Origin: Pseudomonadota bacterium
GTDB taxonomy: Bacteria; Pseudomonadota; Alphaproteobacteria; Acetobacterales; Acetobacteraceae
Assembly: GCA_021805565.1 (NCBI GenBank)
Contig: JAJZFA010000013.1
Span: forward strand, 124,001 to 188,000
DNA length: 64,000 bases
Direction: 5' to 3'
Shown: positions 52,683 to 61,126 of the stretch, piece by piece
How the letters are laid out: each line of letters opens with the position of its first letter
Position numbering within the stretch: the stretch's first letter is position 1
Notes under the pieces: model-generated
What the model was told of the DNA's origin: nothing
The model's database searches: none
Seen by the model: only the letters and a program-made list of their open reading frames with translations
Program-made: the position numbers and the translations under genes

Positions 52683-53888
52683 ATGACAGAACCGACCGGC
52701 CCATTGAAAGGGCTGCGCGTATTCGATCTGACCCGTGTGCTGGCGGGACCGACCTGCGCGCAGATGCTGGCGGACCTCGGTGCGGACGTGATCAAGATCG
52801 AGCGGCCCGGTGCCGGCGACGACACGCGCGGCTTCGCGCCGCCGGTCATGCCGGGCACCGGGGAAAGCGCCTATTTCGTCGGGGTGAATCGCAACAAGCG
52901 GTCGGTCACGCTGGATATCGGCCAGCAGGAAGGCCAGGACATCGCGCTGAAGCTGATCGCCGGCTGCGATATCCTGGTGGAAAACTTCAAGGTCGGCGCA
53001 CTCGCCAAATACGGTCTGGGCTACGAACAGTTGCATGCCAGATTTCCCCGGCTGGTGTACTGCTCCATCACCGGGTTCGGGCAGACCGGACCCTATGCGC
53101 CGCGACCCGGCTACGACAGCCTGATCCAGGCCATGGGCGGGGTCATGAGCCTGACCGGCGAGCCGGACGGCCTGCCGCAGAAAGTCGGCGTGCCGGTGGC
53201 CGATTTGTTCGCCGGTCTGTATGGCTGCATCGGTATCCTGGCGGCGCTGCGCCATCGCGACCTGACGGGACAGGGCCAGCAGATCGACATCGGCATGCTC
53301 GACACCCATGTCGCGTGGCTGGCCAATCAGGGCATGAATTATCTGGCGACAGGGGAAAACCCGGCGCGTTTGGGCAACCAACATCCAAATATCGCGCCGT
53401 ATCAGGTGTTCCCCACCCAGGATGGCCATATCGTGCTGTCGGTCGCCAACGACCCGACGTTCAAACGGTTTTGCGAAGCGTTCGGGCTGTCCCACATGCT
53501 GGACGACGCCCGGTTCGTTACAAATGCGGCGCGCGTTGGCAACCGTCAGCTTGTTACCGATACGCTGACCCCGGTGATGCAGGCACACCCGACCGGCTGG
53601 TGGATCGAGCGGCTGGAGGCGTTGAAAATCGGCTGCGGTCCGATCAACAAACTGTCCGAGGTGTTCGCCGACCCGCACGTGGTGGCGCGCGGCATGGTGC
53701 TGGAGATGCCGCATGCATCGGGACAGACGGTGAAGGTGATCGCCAATCCGGTGAAGCTGTCGGAAACGCCGGCCGATTACCGGTTGCCGCCGCCGTTGCT
53801 GGGCGAGCATACGGACGCGGTGCTGGCCGAACGGCTGGGGCTGGATGCGGTCGCACTGGCGGCGTTGCGCGAGAAGAACGTTATCTGA
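52683..53888 (+). CDS. Family III CoA-transferase (CaiB/BaiF type)
   Basis: 401 residues. Interlocked-dimer fold with the N-terminal LKGLRVFDLTRVLAGPTC, ADVIKIERPGAGDDTRGF, NRNKRSVTLD, and the catalytic Asp region RPGYDSLIQAMGG. It moves CoA between carboxylic acids. It resembles the broad succinyl/formyl-CoA transferase group; specificity unknown. ATG 52683 with GGAGA upstream. Its stop overlaps the hydrolase start (TGATG). Confidence 0.92.
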   Translation: MTEPTGPLKGLRVFDLTRVLAGPTCAQMLADLGADVIKIERPGAGDDTRGFAPPVMPGTGESAYFVGVNRNKRSVTLDIGQQEGQDIALKLIAGCDILVENFKVGALAKYGLGYEQLHARFPRLVYCSITGFGQTGPYAPRPGYDSLIQAMGGVMSLTGEPDGLPQKVGVPVADLFAGLYGCIGILAALRHRDLTGQGQQIDIGMLDTHVAWLANQGMNYLATGENPARLGNQHPNIAPYQVFPTQDGHIVLSVANDPTFKRFCEAFGLSHMLDDARFVTNAARVGNRQLVTDTLTPVMQAHPTGWWIERLEALKIGCGPINKLSEVFADPHVVARGMVLEMPHASGQTVKVIANPVKLSETPADYRLPPPLLGEHTDAVLAERLGLDAVALAALREKNVI

Positions 53889-54742
53889 TGCGGCCAGTTT
53901 CCGGTTCGATCCGCTATCTGCTGGCCGGGTCGTTTCATCGCATGGCGTTCGATGAATGGGGCGATCCCGGCGCGCCGCCCGTCGTGTGCGTCCATGGCCT
54001 GACCCGTAACGGGCGGGATTTCGATGCGCTGGCGGCGGCACTGGCAGGGTCTTACCGGGTAATCTGCCCCGACCTGCCTGGGCGCGGCCATTCGGACTGG
54101 CTGGACGATCCGATTCTGTATCAGGCACAGCATTACGTGACGGCGCTGGCGCATTTGCTGGCCTGGATCGGGCGGGACGTCGCCTGGGTGGGCACGTCGC
54201 TGGGCGGTATTTGCGGCATGATCGTCGCCGCGATGGACGGCTCGCCGGTCAACCGGCTGGTGCTGAACGATATCGGGCCGTTCATGCCGGCGCCCGCGCT
54301 GGCTCGCATCCGCGACTACATGGTGGCGTCGGGCGATTCCCCGCTTATGCAGCGGTTCCCCGATATCGAAGCGATCGAACGACATGTGCGGTTCATTCAC
54401 GCGCCGTTCGGCCCGTTATCGGACGCGCAATGGGCGCAACTCGCGACAAGCTCCGCCCGCGCGCTTCCGGACGGCCGGTTCGCGATGCACTACGATCCGC
54501 GGATCGCCGAACCGTTACGCGGCCACGAGCCGGCCGATGTCGATATGTGGGCGTTCTGGGAGCGAATCCGCGTGCCCCGTATGGTCATCAGGGGCGAGAC
54601 CAGCGACATCCTGCTGCCGGAAACGCTGGCCCGTATGGAAGCCTCGGGCGCCGAAGCCTTCGAGGTTCCGCTGACCGGGCATGCGCCCGCGCTGATCGAT
54701 CCGTTGCAGATCGAGGCGATCCGAACGTTTCTGGACGGCTGA
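53888..54742 (+). CDS. Alpha/beta-fold hydrolase
   Basis: 284 residues. Oxyanion-hole HGLTRNGRDF, nucleophile elbow GTSLGGICG, acid in GETSDILLPETL and His in LTGHAPALIDP give a complete triad. A helical lid lies at about 130-200. Likely hydrolyses an ester, thioester or C-C bond. One-base overlap with the CoA-transferase gene argues for a shared pathway, such as removal or release of an acyl group. Confidence 0.9.
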   Translation: MRPVSGSIRYLLAGSFHRMAFDEWGDPGAPPVVCVHGLTRNGRDFDALAAALAGSYRVICPDLPGRGHSDWLDDPILYQAQHYVTALAHLLAWIGRDVAWVGTSLGGICGMIVAAMDGSPVNRLVLNDIGPFMPAPALARIRDYMVASGDSPLMQRFPDIEAIERHVRFIHAPFGPLSDAQWAQLATSSARALPDGRFAMHYDPRIAEPLRGHEPADVDMWAFWERIRVPRMVIRGETSDILLPETLARMEASGAEAFEVPLTGHAPALIDPLQIEAIRTFLDG

Positions 54743-54802
54743 TCGAGTGTCAGCATTGCACCCGCAAGGGTGCACGGGTCATTCGATCCGGTACTCGACC
54801 GG

Positions 54803-54985
54803 ATGGCGATGGATCTGATCAGCGTAGGCGAGGCCGGCTGGTGGCATCCGGCGAGCATTATCTTCGAGACTGGCCGAAAGACGGCTGCTGCCTGGCGCGA
54901 CGCGGGCCCGTCCCGCCTTCTGCCGAACGGCGAAATCCGCTATCACCCATTTGTATCGGCTAAAAACGGACACCAACCGGCATGA
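54803..54985 (+). CDS. Small protein of about 60 residues, coupled to the next gene
   Basis: ATG 54803 (or 54809; a GTG at 54770 is also in frame) opens MAMDLISVGEAGWWHPASII, then FETGRKTAAAWRDAGPSRLL and NGEIRYHP. The TGA overlaps the next gene's ATG (54982-54985), a coupling seen for real operons here. The RKTAAAW...LLPNGEIRY pattern faintly recalls small excisionase-type HTH proteins; this is only a guess. Composition is natural. Confidence 0.45.
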   Translation: MAMDLISVGEAGWWHPASIIFETGRKTAAAWRDAGPSRLLPNGEIRYHPFVSAKNGHQPA

Positions 54986-55239
54986 CGAACACGACATCTT
55001 TCCTTCTCGCGCCGTTTATCCTGGCGTTTTTTCTGTTCGTCTTCCGGTTCTATAGCCGGGAAGGTGCCGCATCGGTGAAAAATCCAAGCTTTATACTGGC
55101 GATTCTGACGGTGGCGCTGGCGGGAAGTTACCTGGTGCTGGGGGTAACGGACTCGTTGCCGCCCCATGCCGCGATCGGCTATGCCGCCTTGGGCATCGTG
55201 CTGTTCGCGGTCGCGTCGATCCGCATTTTCATGATCTGA
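54982..55239 (+). CDS. Small membrane protein, three predicted segments
   Basis: 85 residues. Hydrophobic stretches at about 7-24 (LLAPFILAFFLFVFRFY), 37-55 (FILAILTVALAGSYLVLGV) and 64-84 (IGYAALGIVLFAVASIRIFM), with a basic loop after the first. No family recognised. Overlaps the preceding small gene as ATGA. Confidence 0.65.
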   Translation: MTNTTSFLLAPFILAFFLFVFRFYSREGAASVKNPSFILAILTVALAGSYLVLGVTDSLPPHAAIGYAALGIVLFAVASIRIFMI

Positions 55240-55444
55240 CCGGTCAGAGCACCGTCCGCATCAGGCGTGGCCAGAACCCAGCCTTGGCGCGCCTGCCATG
55301 CGATACGTGTGGCGAATGGGCGGGCGGCGGCAATGCGCTGCTAATCGAATGTCGCCCGCTGTCGCGATCGGCGAACCTGGCGCGCTGAAATCGTAAGATC
55401 GATCGCGTCGCCTCATCGTCCTGGCGTTCTGTCAGCACCGACGC

Positions 55445-55618
55445 TCACGCCGCGGCGGCTTCGAACAACCCCGCCCGGCGCAGCACGTCCAGGCGCCGCA
55501 GGCCGAGCATCACGTCGGCGGTGCCGTCCCACAATGCGGCCGCATATCCAGATCGGGTGGGCTTTCCGCTCGCGGCCTCCGGAACGACGGGCGTGCCGGC
55601 GCGCCGCAACTGCCGCAT
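55445..55618 (-). CDS. Possible small protein, 57 residues
   Basis: Minus-strand frame MRQLRRAGTPVVPEAASGKP ending with LWDGTADVMLGLRRLDVLRR and AGLFEAAAA. The C-terminal half looks like a natural amphipathic helix. GGAG lies 17 bases before this ATG but fits a different, out-of-frame ATG better (55624), so a frameshifted longer gene is possible. It sits in the 434-base gap 55240-55673, in which I see nothing else. Confidence 0.3.
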   Translation of the reverse strand: MRQLRRAGTPVVPEAASGKPTRSGYAAALWDGTADVMLGLRRLDVLRRAGLFEAAAA

Positions 55619-55673
55619 TGGCTCATGATCCTGTCTCCGCCCGCGTCTGGTTCAACCCGGCCACCGGCCGGTA

Positions 55674-56588
55674 TTACACGCGGCGCGCCCTTCGCCTGAG
55701 ATACCGGTGGACGTAAAAGAACAGCGAAATCGCGCCGATGGCCGCGACCAGGCCTCCCGCAAGTGGAATAACCCGATCTCCCGATAGAAAAGTATCTCCC
55801 GAGACCGCTTTATGCAGGCTGTCGATGCCCATTGCCGCCGCCAGGCCGCCGACCGCCCGGCGATCGGAGGGCACCGCATCGCCATACGCATGGCCGGGCC
55901 GGAACGTCAGCCCGGCCAGGAAACCGGTCACTATTTGTCCGACGTCGTCGGCTTTTTCCAGGCTGGTGACGATACCGATTTCCACATAGCCATCCCGCCC
56001 GAAAGCAATCGCATGATAGCGGATTTCACCGTCGGCTTCACGCGGTGCGGATTTGGGGACGATCAGCGCGGACCATGCGATTTGGTGAGTTTCGGGGTTG
56101 TAGTGCGGGGGCACCACCCATCGCCGCGCTTCCTGTTCTTCCAACCGCTGCTGCGTCCGATCTTTGTTGGTTCGGGACAGCGTGTCGTTCAGGCTGGCCA
56201 GCATGTCGTCGTCCGTCCAGGCCAGCGCGGCATCCGAATCGACAAATCCGGCGGGCACGAAGCGTACCGTGCCCTGCGCGTCCATGCCGTCGGGGCCAAC
56301 CAGGATGCCCTCGAAATCGGACGGAACCGACTGATTCCGCACGGCGAGCAAGCGGATAGCCGGTGCCCTCGGTATGAACGCCAAACCGTCCGCGAGACGC
56401 AACGTTGCCCGATCGCCGATATCCGTCTTGGCTGGGGCTCCGACGGCCTGCAGCAGTGCCGATCGGTAAACCTGATCCGGCGTTTCCAGCAGGCCCGTCG
56501 CCGCTGCTTCGTCCGACGACGTGGCGGCCATGGTAACCGACCCGGTCATACCGCATAAAATGATCGCCAACAGAAAACGCGGCAACAT
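55674..56588 (-). CDS. DUF2167 domain-containing membrane protein
   Basis: 304 residues. Signal peptide (about 1-21, ends TMAA), then the DUF2167 pattern: DRATLRLADGLAFIP, TVRFVPAGFVDSD, RWVVPPHYNPETHQIAWSAL, HAIAFGRDGYVEIGIVTSLE, a glycine/alanine hinge and a C-terminal membrane helix followed by RRRARR. Periplasmic body with the tail inside. Function unknown, widespread in proteobacteria. GGAGG precedes ATG 56588; 36 bases after the lipoprotein gene on the same strand. Confidence 0.85.
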   Translation of the reverse strand: MLPRFLLAIILCGMTGSVTMAATSSDEAAATGLLETPDQVYRSALLQAVGAPAKTDIGDRATLRLADGLAFIPRAPAIRLLAVRNQSVPSDFEGILVGPDGMDAQGTVRFVPAGFVDSDAALAWTDDDMLASLNDTLSRTNKDRTQQRLEEQEARRWVVPPHYNPETHQIAWSALIVPKSAPREADGEIRYHAIAFGRDGYVEIGIVTSLEKADDVGQIVTGFLAGLTFRPGHAYGDAVPSDRRAVGGLAAAMGIDSLHKAVSGDTFLSGDRVIPLAGGLVAAIGAISLFFYVHRYLRRRARRV

Positions 56589-56624
56589 GTCCTCCGATTT
56601 TGGGCCGTTCGGCCGGCGGCACTG

Positions 56625-56957
56625 CTAGTTGTCTGGCGGCGGCGGCGGCGGCGGCGGCCCGCTGGAGCGGGCGATGGAATTATTCACGCAATCGCTGACC
56701 ATCCGGTCGTGCGCGAACAGGCCCGGCAGGCCGCGCGTGGTATCGCCGATCACGAAATTCGAGGCAAACGGTGTGTTGACCGACGATGCCGGACCGAAAA
56801 TATCTTTCCGGTTCTGTTCTTCGTAAACCTGTTCGGCGCGCTTTTCGCAGGCCATCCGCGTCTGGGCGTCCACCTGACCCTGTCTGCCGGACGATTGGCT
56901 TGAGCAGCCGCCCAACGTCAACGCGGCTGCCAGGAAAGCGAAGCTAAGGCGACTCAT
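56625..56957 (-). CDS. Small lipoprotein with polyproline C terminus
   Basis: 110 residues. Signal peptide with lipobox LGGC (Cys 18), two further cysteines (MACEKRAEQVYEEQNR and VSDCVNNSI) that may form a disulfide, and a tail of eight prolines before DN. ATG 56957 preceded by AGGAG. Overlaps the upstream gene (ATGA). Family not recognised. Confidence 0.72.
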   Translation of the reverse strand: MSRLSFAFLAAALTLGGCSSQSSGRQGQVDAQTRMACEKRAEQVYEEQNRKDIFGPASSVNTPFASNFVIGDTTRGLPGLFAHDRMVSDCVNNSIARSSGPPPPPPPPDN

Positions 56958-57523
56958 GAATTGGCTCCTGACAGGCGCTGTACGGCCCGCGGGGCTTCGA
57001 TTGCGAAGCCGTTGATAAAACCCGACAGCCGCACCTGAAACCCTGCTTCGTCGAATCGGGCATCCTGGGTCAGCGGCTGACTCGCGGCGGCTTTTAGCAG
57101 GGCCGGATGAAATTCGGCACCATCGCGGGCCAGATGACACAGCGGCCGCGCCCAGGGTGCCCGGGCGAGAAGATCGACCAGCGCAAGCAGCCGCAACACC
57201 AGCGACAGGCCGGACGGGTTGGCGATCCCGACGCTGCGGTCGATCGCCCCGGCCCAGCAGCGCGCATCGCGATCGGCAAGGGCAAGGTCGGTGTGGCTGC
57301 CATCCGGACGGTTGAAGCGGAAGCCGCGCACCGCGCCCCCTTGCTCCGCCAAAGCGGCTTCCCGCGCGGTGTGCCACGCTCGCGCGAGATCGCGCTCGCG
57401 GACGCTGGGCAGGGCTTCCGGGGGCAGGTCAATCAGATAGGTCATCGGACCGCCGGGCTCGCCACCGATACGGATGGTTTTGCCGGATGGGTCCGTGTCT
57501 TCGGGGTGTCTGTGTGCGCTCAT
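56954..57523 (-). CDS. Hypothetical protein, 189 residues
   Basis: Cytoplasmic, no signal. After a short polar leader (SAHRHPEDTDPSGKTIRIGG) the body is Ala/Leu/Arg-rich and helical (LPSVRERDLARAWHTAREAA; SLVLRLLALVDLLARAP). No motif recognised. Start at ATG 57523 is uncertain; ATG 57445 (MTYLIDLPPEALP) is an alternative. The stop overlaps the lipoprotein start, and a 23-bp tandem repeat lies upstream in its promoter region. Confidence 0.6.
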   Translation of the reverse strand: MSAHRHPEDTDPSGKTIRIGGEPGGPMTYLIDLPPEALPSVRERDLARAWHTAREAALAEQGGAVRGFRFNRPDGSHTDLALADRDARCWAGAIDRSVGIANPSGLSLVLRLLALVDLLARAPWARPLCHLARDGAEFHPALLKAAASQPLTQDARFDEAGFQVRLSGFINGFAIEAPRAVQRLSGANS

Positions 57524-57560
57524 TCGTATCAGAATGGACCCTTGGACGGCGACGCGCCAG

Positions 57561-57650
57561 TGTCGTGCGATGCACGCGGGGAGGGTCGTGCGATGCACGC
57601 GGGGAGGGTCGTGCGATGCACGCGGGGGATGGTCTTGCGATGCACGCACG
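57561..57650. repeat. Four tandem copies of a 23-bp repeat with an internal dyad
   Basis: Units GGTCGTGCGATGCACGCGGG plus GAG at 57561-57583, 57584-57606 and 57607-57630, and a partial, changed unit at 57631-57650. Each contains GTGC-GAT-GCAC. They lie 38-127 bases before the hypothetical gene starting at 57523 and beyond the cofC stop (57747). Confidence 0.85.
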
Positions 57651-57746
57651 CGGCTGGCAAAGCGATGCCGTCGCCTTGGCCGCACTCGCTGGGAACATTT
57701 CTGAACGACAGCCAACGCCTGGCCTGCGTGGTGGGTTTCGCCGCCC

Positions 57747-58394
57747 CTAAAGCCCAAACCCTTCCAGCAGCGCCAGCGTTCGCGTTGGCATGCGCGGCCG
57801 GACCGCCATGAACGCCCGCAAATCCGCCGGATGATCGATATCCAGTCCGATCCCGTGCAACCGGACCACGGTTGGTTCGATCCCGAGCGCTCGCGCCGCC
57901 ATCAGATGCGGAAAATAGCTATCGTCGCCGAACCGCAAAGGCACGGAAAACGGCGGCGCGCACAATACCGCGTTGGACCCTAGCGCGTCGTGCGCCGGCG
58001 CGATGGTAAACGACGGTGGTGCCAGGCAGGATGAAACCACCGCATCGATCTCCCGCGACGTCACACGCGGAATATCCCCCGGCACCGTCAGCAGGGCGCC
58101 TTTGCCTTCCGCGGTCAACACCTGGGCCATTCCGTTGACGGCGCCGGTATGCCCGTCCAGCGCACCCAGGGTCACAACCCTGGCGCCGTAACGATATGCC
58201 AGGTCGGCGGCCACCGGATCGACGGTATTGACCAAAATTCCAGCCAGCCGTGTGGCTCCGGCCAATGCCGCCAGAACGTCTTCCAGCATCGTCGCCGCCA
58301 GAACCTCCCGCTGGTTCGGCGTCAGGATCGAACCGGTTCGCGACTTCGCCCCGGTAAAGGCCTTCACCGGCACGCACGCCCACACATCGGTCAT
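57747..58394 (-). CDS. cofC: Phospholactate/phosphoenolpyruvate guanylyltransferase (CofC/FbiD), F420 biosynthesis
   Basis: 215 residues. Uses GTP to activate 2-phospholactate, PEP or 3-phosphoglycerate for coupling to Fo. Family features: VPVKAFTGAKSRTGSIL at the N terminus, MLEDVLAALAGA, LLTVPGDIPRVTSREI (metal-binding Asp) and NAVLCAPP, with FGDDSYFPHLMAA. Last gene of the operon; ATG 58394 overlaps the cofD stop as ATGA. Which three-carbon acid is used cannot be decided by eye. Confidence 0.92.
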   Translation of the reverse strand: MTDVWACVPVKAFTGAKSRTGSILTPNQREVLAATMLEDVLAALAGATRLAGILVNTVDPVAADLAYRYGARVVTLGALDGHTGAVNGMAQVLTAEGKGALLTVPGDIPRVTSREIDAVVSSCLAPPSFTIAPAHDALGSNAVLCAPPFSVPLRFGDDSYFPHLMAARALGIEPTVVRLHGIGLDIDHPADLRAFMAVRPRMPTRTLALLEGFGL

Positions 58395-59359
58395 GGCACG
58401 CGACGATGCCGTAAGCCGTGCATTTCCCGCCTTCGCAAGGTCGCGGCGGCCTCGACGACGATCTTCGCCAGGGCCTCCCGGTCTTCCATTGTCGTCATCA
58501 GGGTTTGCGCCAACGTCACGCGCGCATCGATCGAGACAACTTCCGCCATATCGGCGTGATCGATCACATACCCGTCCAGCAGGTCGGCATAGCGTTGTGC
58601 CACCGTGCCGGCCGATGGATCCATTCCCAGTTCCGTCATCATTTTCGCCGTCGGTCCCTTCACCGCTCGGCCCGCGATGATCGGAGAAACCGCGATGATC
58701 GGTGCTTTGCAGGCCATCAGCGCGTCCCGCACGCCGGGAATCGCCAGGATCGGTTCCACGCTGATGAACGGGTTGGACGGGCAGATGACCACCGCTTCCA
58801 ACGCCGGATCGGCCAGCGCGGCGATAAAGGCCGGATGTGGCTTCGCGGCCCCCGCACCCTGGAATTGCAACTGCGATACCACCGGCTCGCACCGCCGATG
58901 AACAAAATACTCCTGGAAATCGAGCCACCCCAGATCGGTCAGCAGTCGCGTCCGCACCGGATCGTCCGTCATCGGCACCACGCGCGGGCCAACGCCCATG
59001 CGCCGGCACAAATCGGCGGTTACGGCGGACAGGCTTTCGCCGTTCCGCAGCCGCCGTGTTCGCTCCACATGCAAGGCCAGATCGCGGTCGCCCAGACGGA
59101 ACCATGTATCGCCGCCCAGCGCCTCCATCGTTTCCATGAAAGACCAGGTTTCGTCGTGCCGGCCCCACCCGACTTCGCGATTTGCCAGCCCGGACAAAGT
59201 GTAGGCCACGGTGTCGATATCGGGGGAGATCGACAGGCCCAGATGCTCGAAATCGTCGCCGGTATTAACAACGACAAGCAGGTCTTCGGGCGGCATGATT
59301 CGCGACAGGCCGAGGGCCAGTTTCGCGCCCCCCACCCCGCCGGACAAGGCGATGATCAC
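58391..59359 (-). CDS. cofD: 2-phospho-L-lactate transferase (CofD/FbiA), F420 biosynthesis
   Basis: 322 residues. Transfers the phospho-three-carbon-acid moiety from the GDP-activated precursor to 7,8-didemethyl-8-hydroxy-5-deazariboflavin (Fo). Signature N terminus ALSGGVGGAKLALGLS, NTGDDFEHLGLSISPDIDT, and later CPSNPFISVEPILAIPG and GPTAKMM. GTG start at 59359 overlaps the cofE stop (GTGA). Full length relative to mycobacterial FbiA. Confidence 0.95.
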   Translation of the reverse strand: MIIALSGGVGGAKLALGLSRIMPPEDLLVVVNTGDDFEHLGLSISPDIDTVAYTLSGLANREVGWGRHDETWSFMETMEALGGDTWFRLGDRDLALHVERTRRLRNGESLSAVTADLCRRMGVGPRVVPMTDDPVRTRLLTDLGWLDFQEYFVHRRCEPVVSQLQFQGAGAAKPHPAFIAALADPALEAVVICPSNPFISVEPILAIPGVRDALMACKAPIIAVSPIIAGRAVKGPTAKMMTELGMDPSAGTVAQRYADLLDGYVIDHADMAEVVSIDARVTLAQTLMTTMEDREALAKIVVEAAATLRRREMHGLRHRRVP

Positions 59360-60117
59360 TGGAACAAATCCTCCTCAGGCGGACGTATCATCTCCGCCAC
59401 CGGCATATCCGGTGCGTGCCACGTCAGGCCGCGCACCACAACAACGGGTTGGCCTTCCGCCGCCTGACCCTGCAACAACGACGCGGCGGCGGCAATCTCA
59501 TCGGCGAAACCGATGATGCTGACCTCCAGCGTCCGGCCGAATAAATCGGGCTGGCCGCGCAAGTCGATAACGGATGGCAGGCCGGCCGACCCGATCGCCA
59601 CGCCCGCGGTGCCGCGCCGCCAGGCGCGTCCGAAACTGTCGCTGATCACCACGCCCACATCGGCGTACGGGGCCAGTGCGGTACGGATCGCGGCGGCCGA
59701 ACCGTCCGGGTCCAGCGGCAGCAGCAGCGCGCGCTGCCGTCCGTCCGCCGCCGCCACGTTGGACTGGTCCACCCCCGCGTTGGCCATCACGAACCCCAGC
59801 CGGTGCTGCATGATCATCAGGTTGGGCCGGCTGCGCACCACCTTGACCGATTCGGACAGCACGATCTGCACGATGCGCGGATCCTTGCCGGTTTCCGCCG
59901 CGAGTCCGACGGCTTCGTCCGACGGCACGATATCCGCCAGATCGACGGTGCGGCCCTCGGCTTTGGAGACGATTTTCTGCGCGATCACCACAACGTCGCG
60001 GTTCCGCAATTGCTGGCCGGCGCGCGCGAGGCCGGCCAGGATCAGGGCGACCAGATCGTCCCCTTCCCGCACCATGGGCAGGCCGGGTAGGGCAAACAGT
60101 TCCAGGCGGGCGGTCAT
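59356..60117 (-). CDS. cofE: Coenzyme F420-0:L-glutamate ligase (CofE), F420 biosynthesis
   Basis: 253 residues. GTP-dependent addition of the glutamate tail. Recognisable: LFALPGLPMVREGDDL, VVIAQKIVSKAEGR, RIVQIVLSESVKVVRSRPN, LGFVMANAGVDQSNVA, ADVGVVISDSFGRAWRRGTA and VSIIGFADEIAAAASLL. Length equals archaeal CofE; the C-terminal nitroreductase-like domain of mycobacterial FbiB, which reduces dehydro-F420, is absent. Begins one base after the fgd stop. Confidence 0.94.
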   Translation of the reverse strand: MTARLELFALPGLPMVREGDDLVALILAGLARAGQQLRNRDVVVIAQKIVSKAEGRTVDLADIVPSDEAVGLAAETGKDPRIVQIVLSESVKVVRSRPNLMIMQHRLGFVMANAGVDQSNVAAADGRQRALLLPLDPDGSAAAIRTALAPYADVGVVISDSFGRAWRRGTAGVAIGSAGLPSVIDLRGQPDLFGRTLEVSIIGFADEIAAAASLLQGQAAEGQPVVVVRGLTWHAPDMPVAEMIRPPEEDLFQ

Positions 60118-60118
60118 A

Positions 60119-61126
60119 TTACCCGAACTGTTTCCGCAACTTCGGCAGCACCAGTTCGCCGTAGATTTTCAAAAAGCGGGCCTGATCGTTGCCTGGGGCG
60201 TGGAAGACGAGGTGGCGGAATCCCATATCGATATAGGGCTTGATCTTTTCGATATGCTCGTCTGGGTCGGATGACACGATCCAGCGGCTGGCGGCGCGTT
60301 CGATCGGAAGGGCGTCGGCGAGGCGCTCCATTTCCTTCGGATCGTGTACCGTCATTTTTTCTTCCGGGGTCAGCGCCAGCGCGGCCCAGATGCGCGTGTC
60401 GTCCAGCGCGCGCTGCCTGTCGGTGTCGAAGGACACCTTCATCTCGATCATCCGGTCGAAGTCCGGCTTGGGCGTGGACGACAGGGCCAACCCCTCGGCG
60501 ACGTTCGGCAGCAGGGTTTCGGTGTACAGGTCCCATTTCTTGCCGCTGGTGCAGATGAATCCGTCCGCCATCCGGCCGGCATATTTGGCAACCTGCGGGC
60601 CGGCGCCGGCCACATAGATCGGCAGGAACGCGCCGGGTTTGTCGTAGATCGTGGCACCTTGGGTTTTGTAGTATTCGCCCTGGAACGTAAGGTCGTCCTC
60701 GGACCAAAGCTTGCGGATCAGTCCGATCGCCTCCCGCAGCCGAGCGAAGCGTTCCTTCATTTCGGGCCAGACCATGCCGGTGGAGGGAACCTCGTTCAGG
60801 CCCTCGCCGGTGCCGACACCCAGGATGACGCGGCCGGGGAACATGGACCCCAGCGTGCCGAACACCTGGGCAACCACGGACGGATGATACCGGAAGGTCG
60901 GCGTGAGTACGCTGGTACCCATCACGATGTGCTGGGTGCTCGCGCCCAGTGCGCCCAGCCATGCGAGTGCGGACGGGGCGTGGCCGTCCGTGTGCCGCCA
61001 GGGCTGGAAATGGTCGCTGACGAAGACAGAATCGAAGCCTGCCTGTTCGGCCGCCACCGAGAAATCCAACAACAGCCGGGGCGCGAACTGCTCCGCCGAC
61101 GCCTTATAGCCGAGTTTCAAGGTCAT
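60119..61126 (-). CDS. fgd: F420-dependent glucose-6-phosphate dehydrogenase
   Basis: 335 residues, luciferase-like TIM barrel, virtually the length of M. tuberculosis FGD1 (336). Oxidises glucose-6-phosphate to 6-phosphogluconolactone with F420. Compared from memory with FGD1: F420 contacts Glu12, Asp38-His39, Trp43 and Glu108, and sugar-phosphate contacts Lys196, Lys257 and Arg281 are all in place; [13 protein letters not shown] and VFHAPGNDQ are also FGD-like. ATG 61126 follows AAGGAAG. First gene of the F420 operon, divergent from nasT. Confidence 0.92.
   Translation of the reverse strand: MTLKLGYKASAEQFAPRLLLDFSVAAEQAGFDSVFVSDHFQPWRHTDGHAPSALAWLGALGASTQHIVMGTSVLTPTFRYHPSVVAQVFGTLGSMFPGRVILGVGTGEGLNEVPSTGMVWPEMKERFARLREAIGLIRKLWSEDDLTFQGEYYKTQGATIYDKPGAFLPIYVAGAGPQVAKYAGRMADGFICTSGKKWDLYTETLLPNVAEGLALSSTPKPDFDRMIEMKVSFDTDRQRALDDTRIWAALALTPEEKMTVHDPKEMERLADALPIERAASRWIVSSDPDEHIEKIKPYIDMGFRHLVFHAPGNDQARFLKIYGELVLPKLRKQFG

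Noticed and set aside
55534-55716. Plus-strand 60-residue frame ending VWFNPATGRYYTRRALRL
   Set aside because: It overlaps the end of the DUF2167 gene in antisense and its upstream part is Arg/Ala-rich shadow sequence without a ribosome site.
57561-57650. CRISPR array
   Set aside because: Units are directly abutting 23-mers with no unique spacers and no cas genes nearby; it is a plain tandem repeat.
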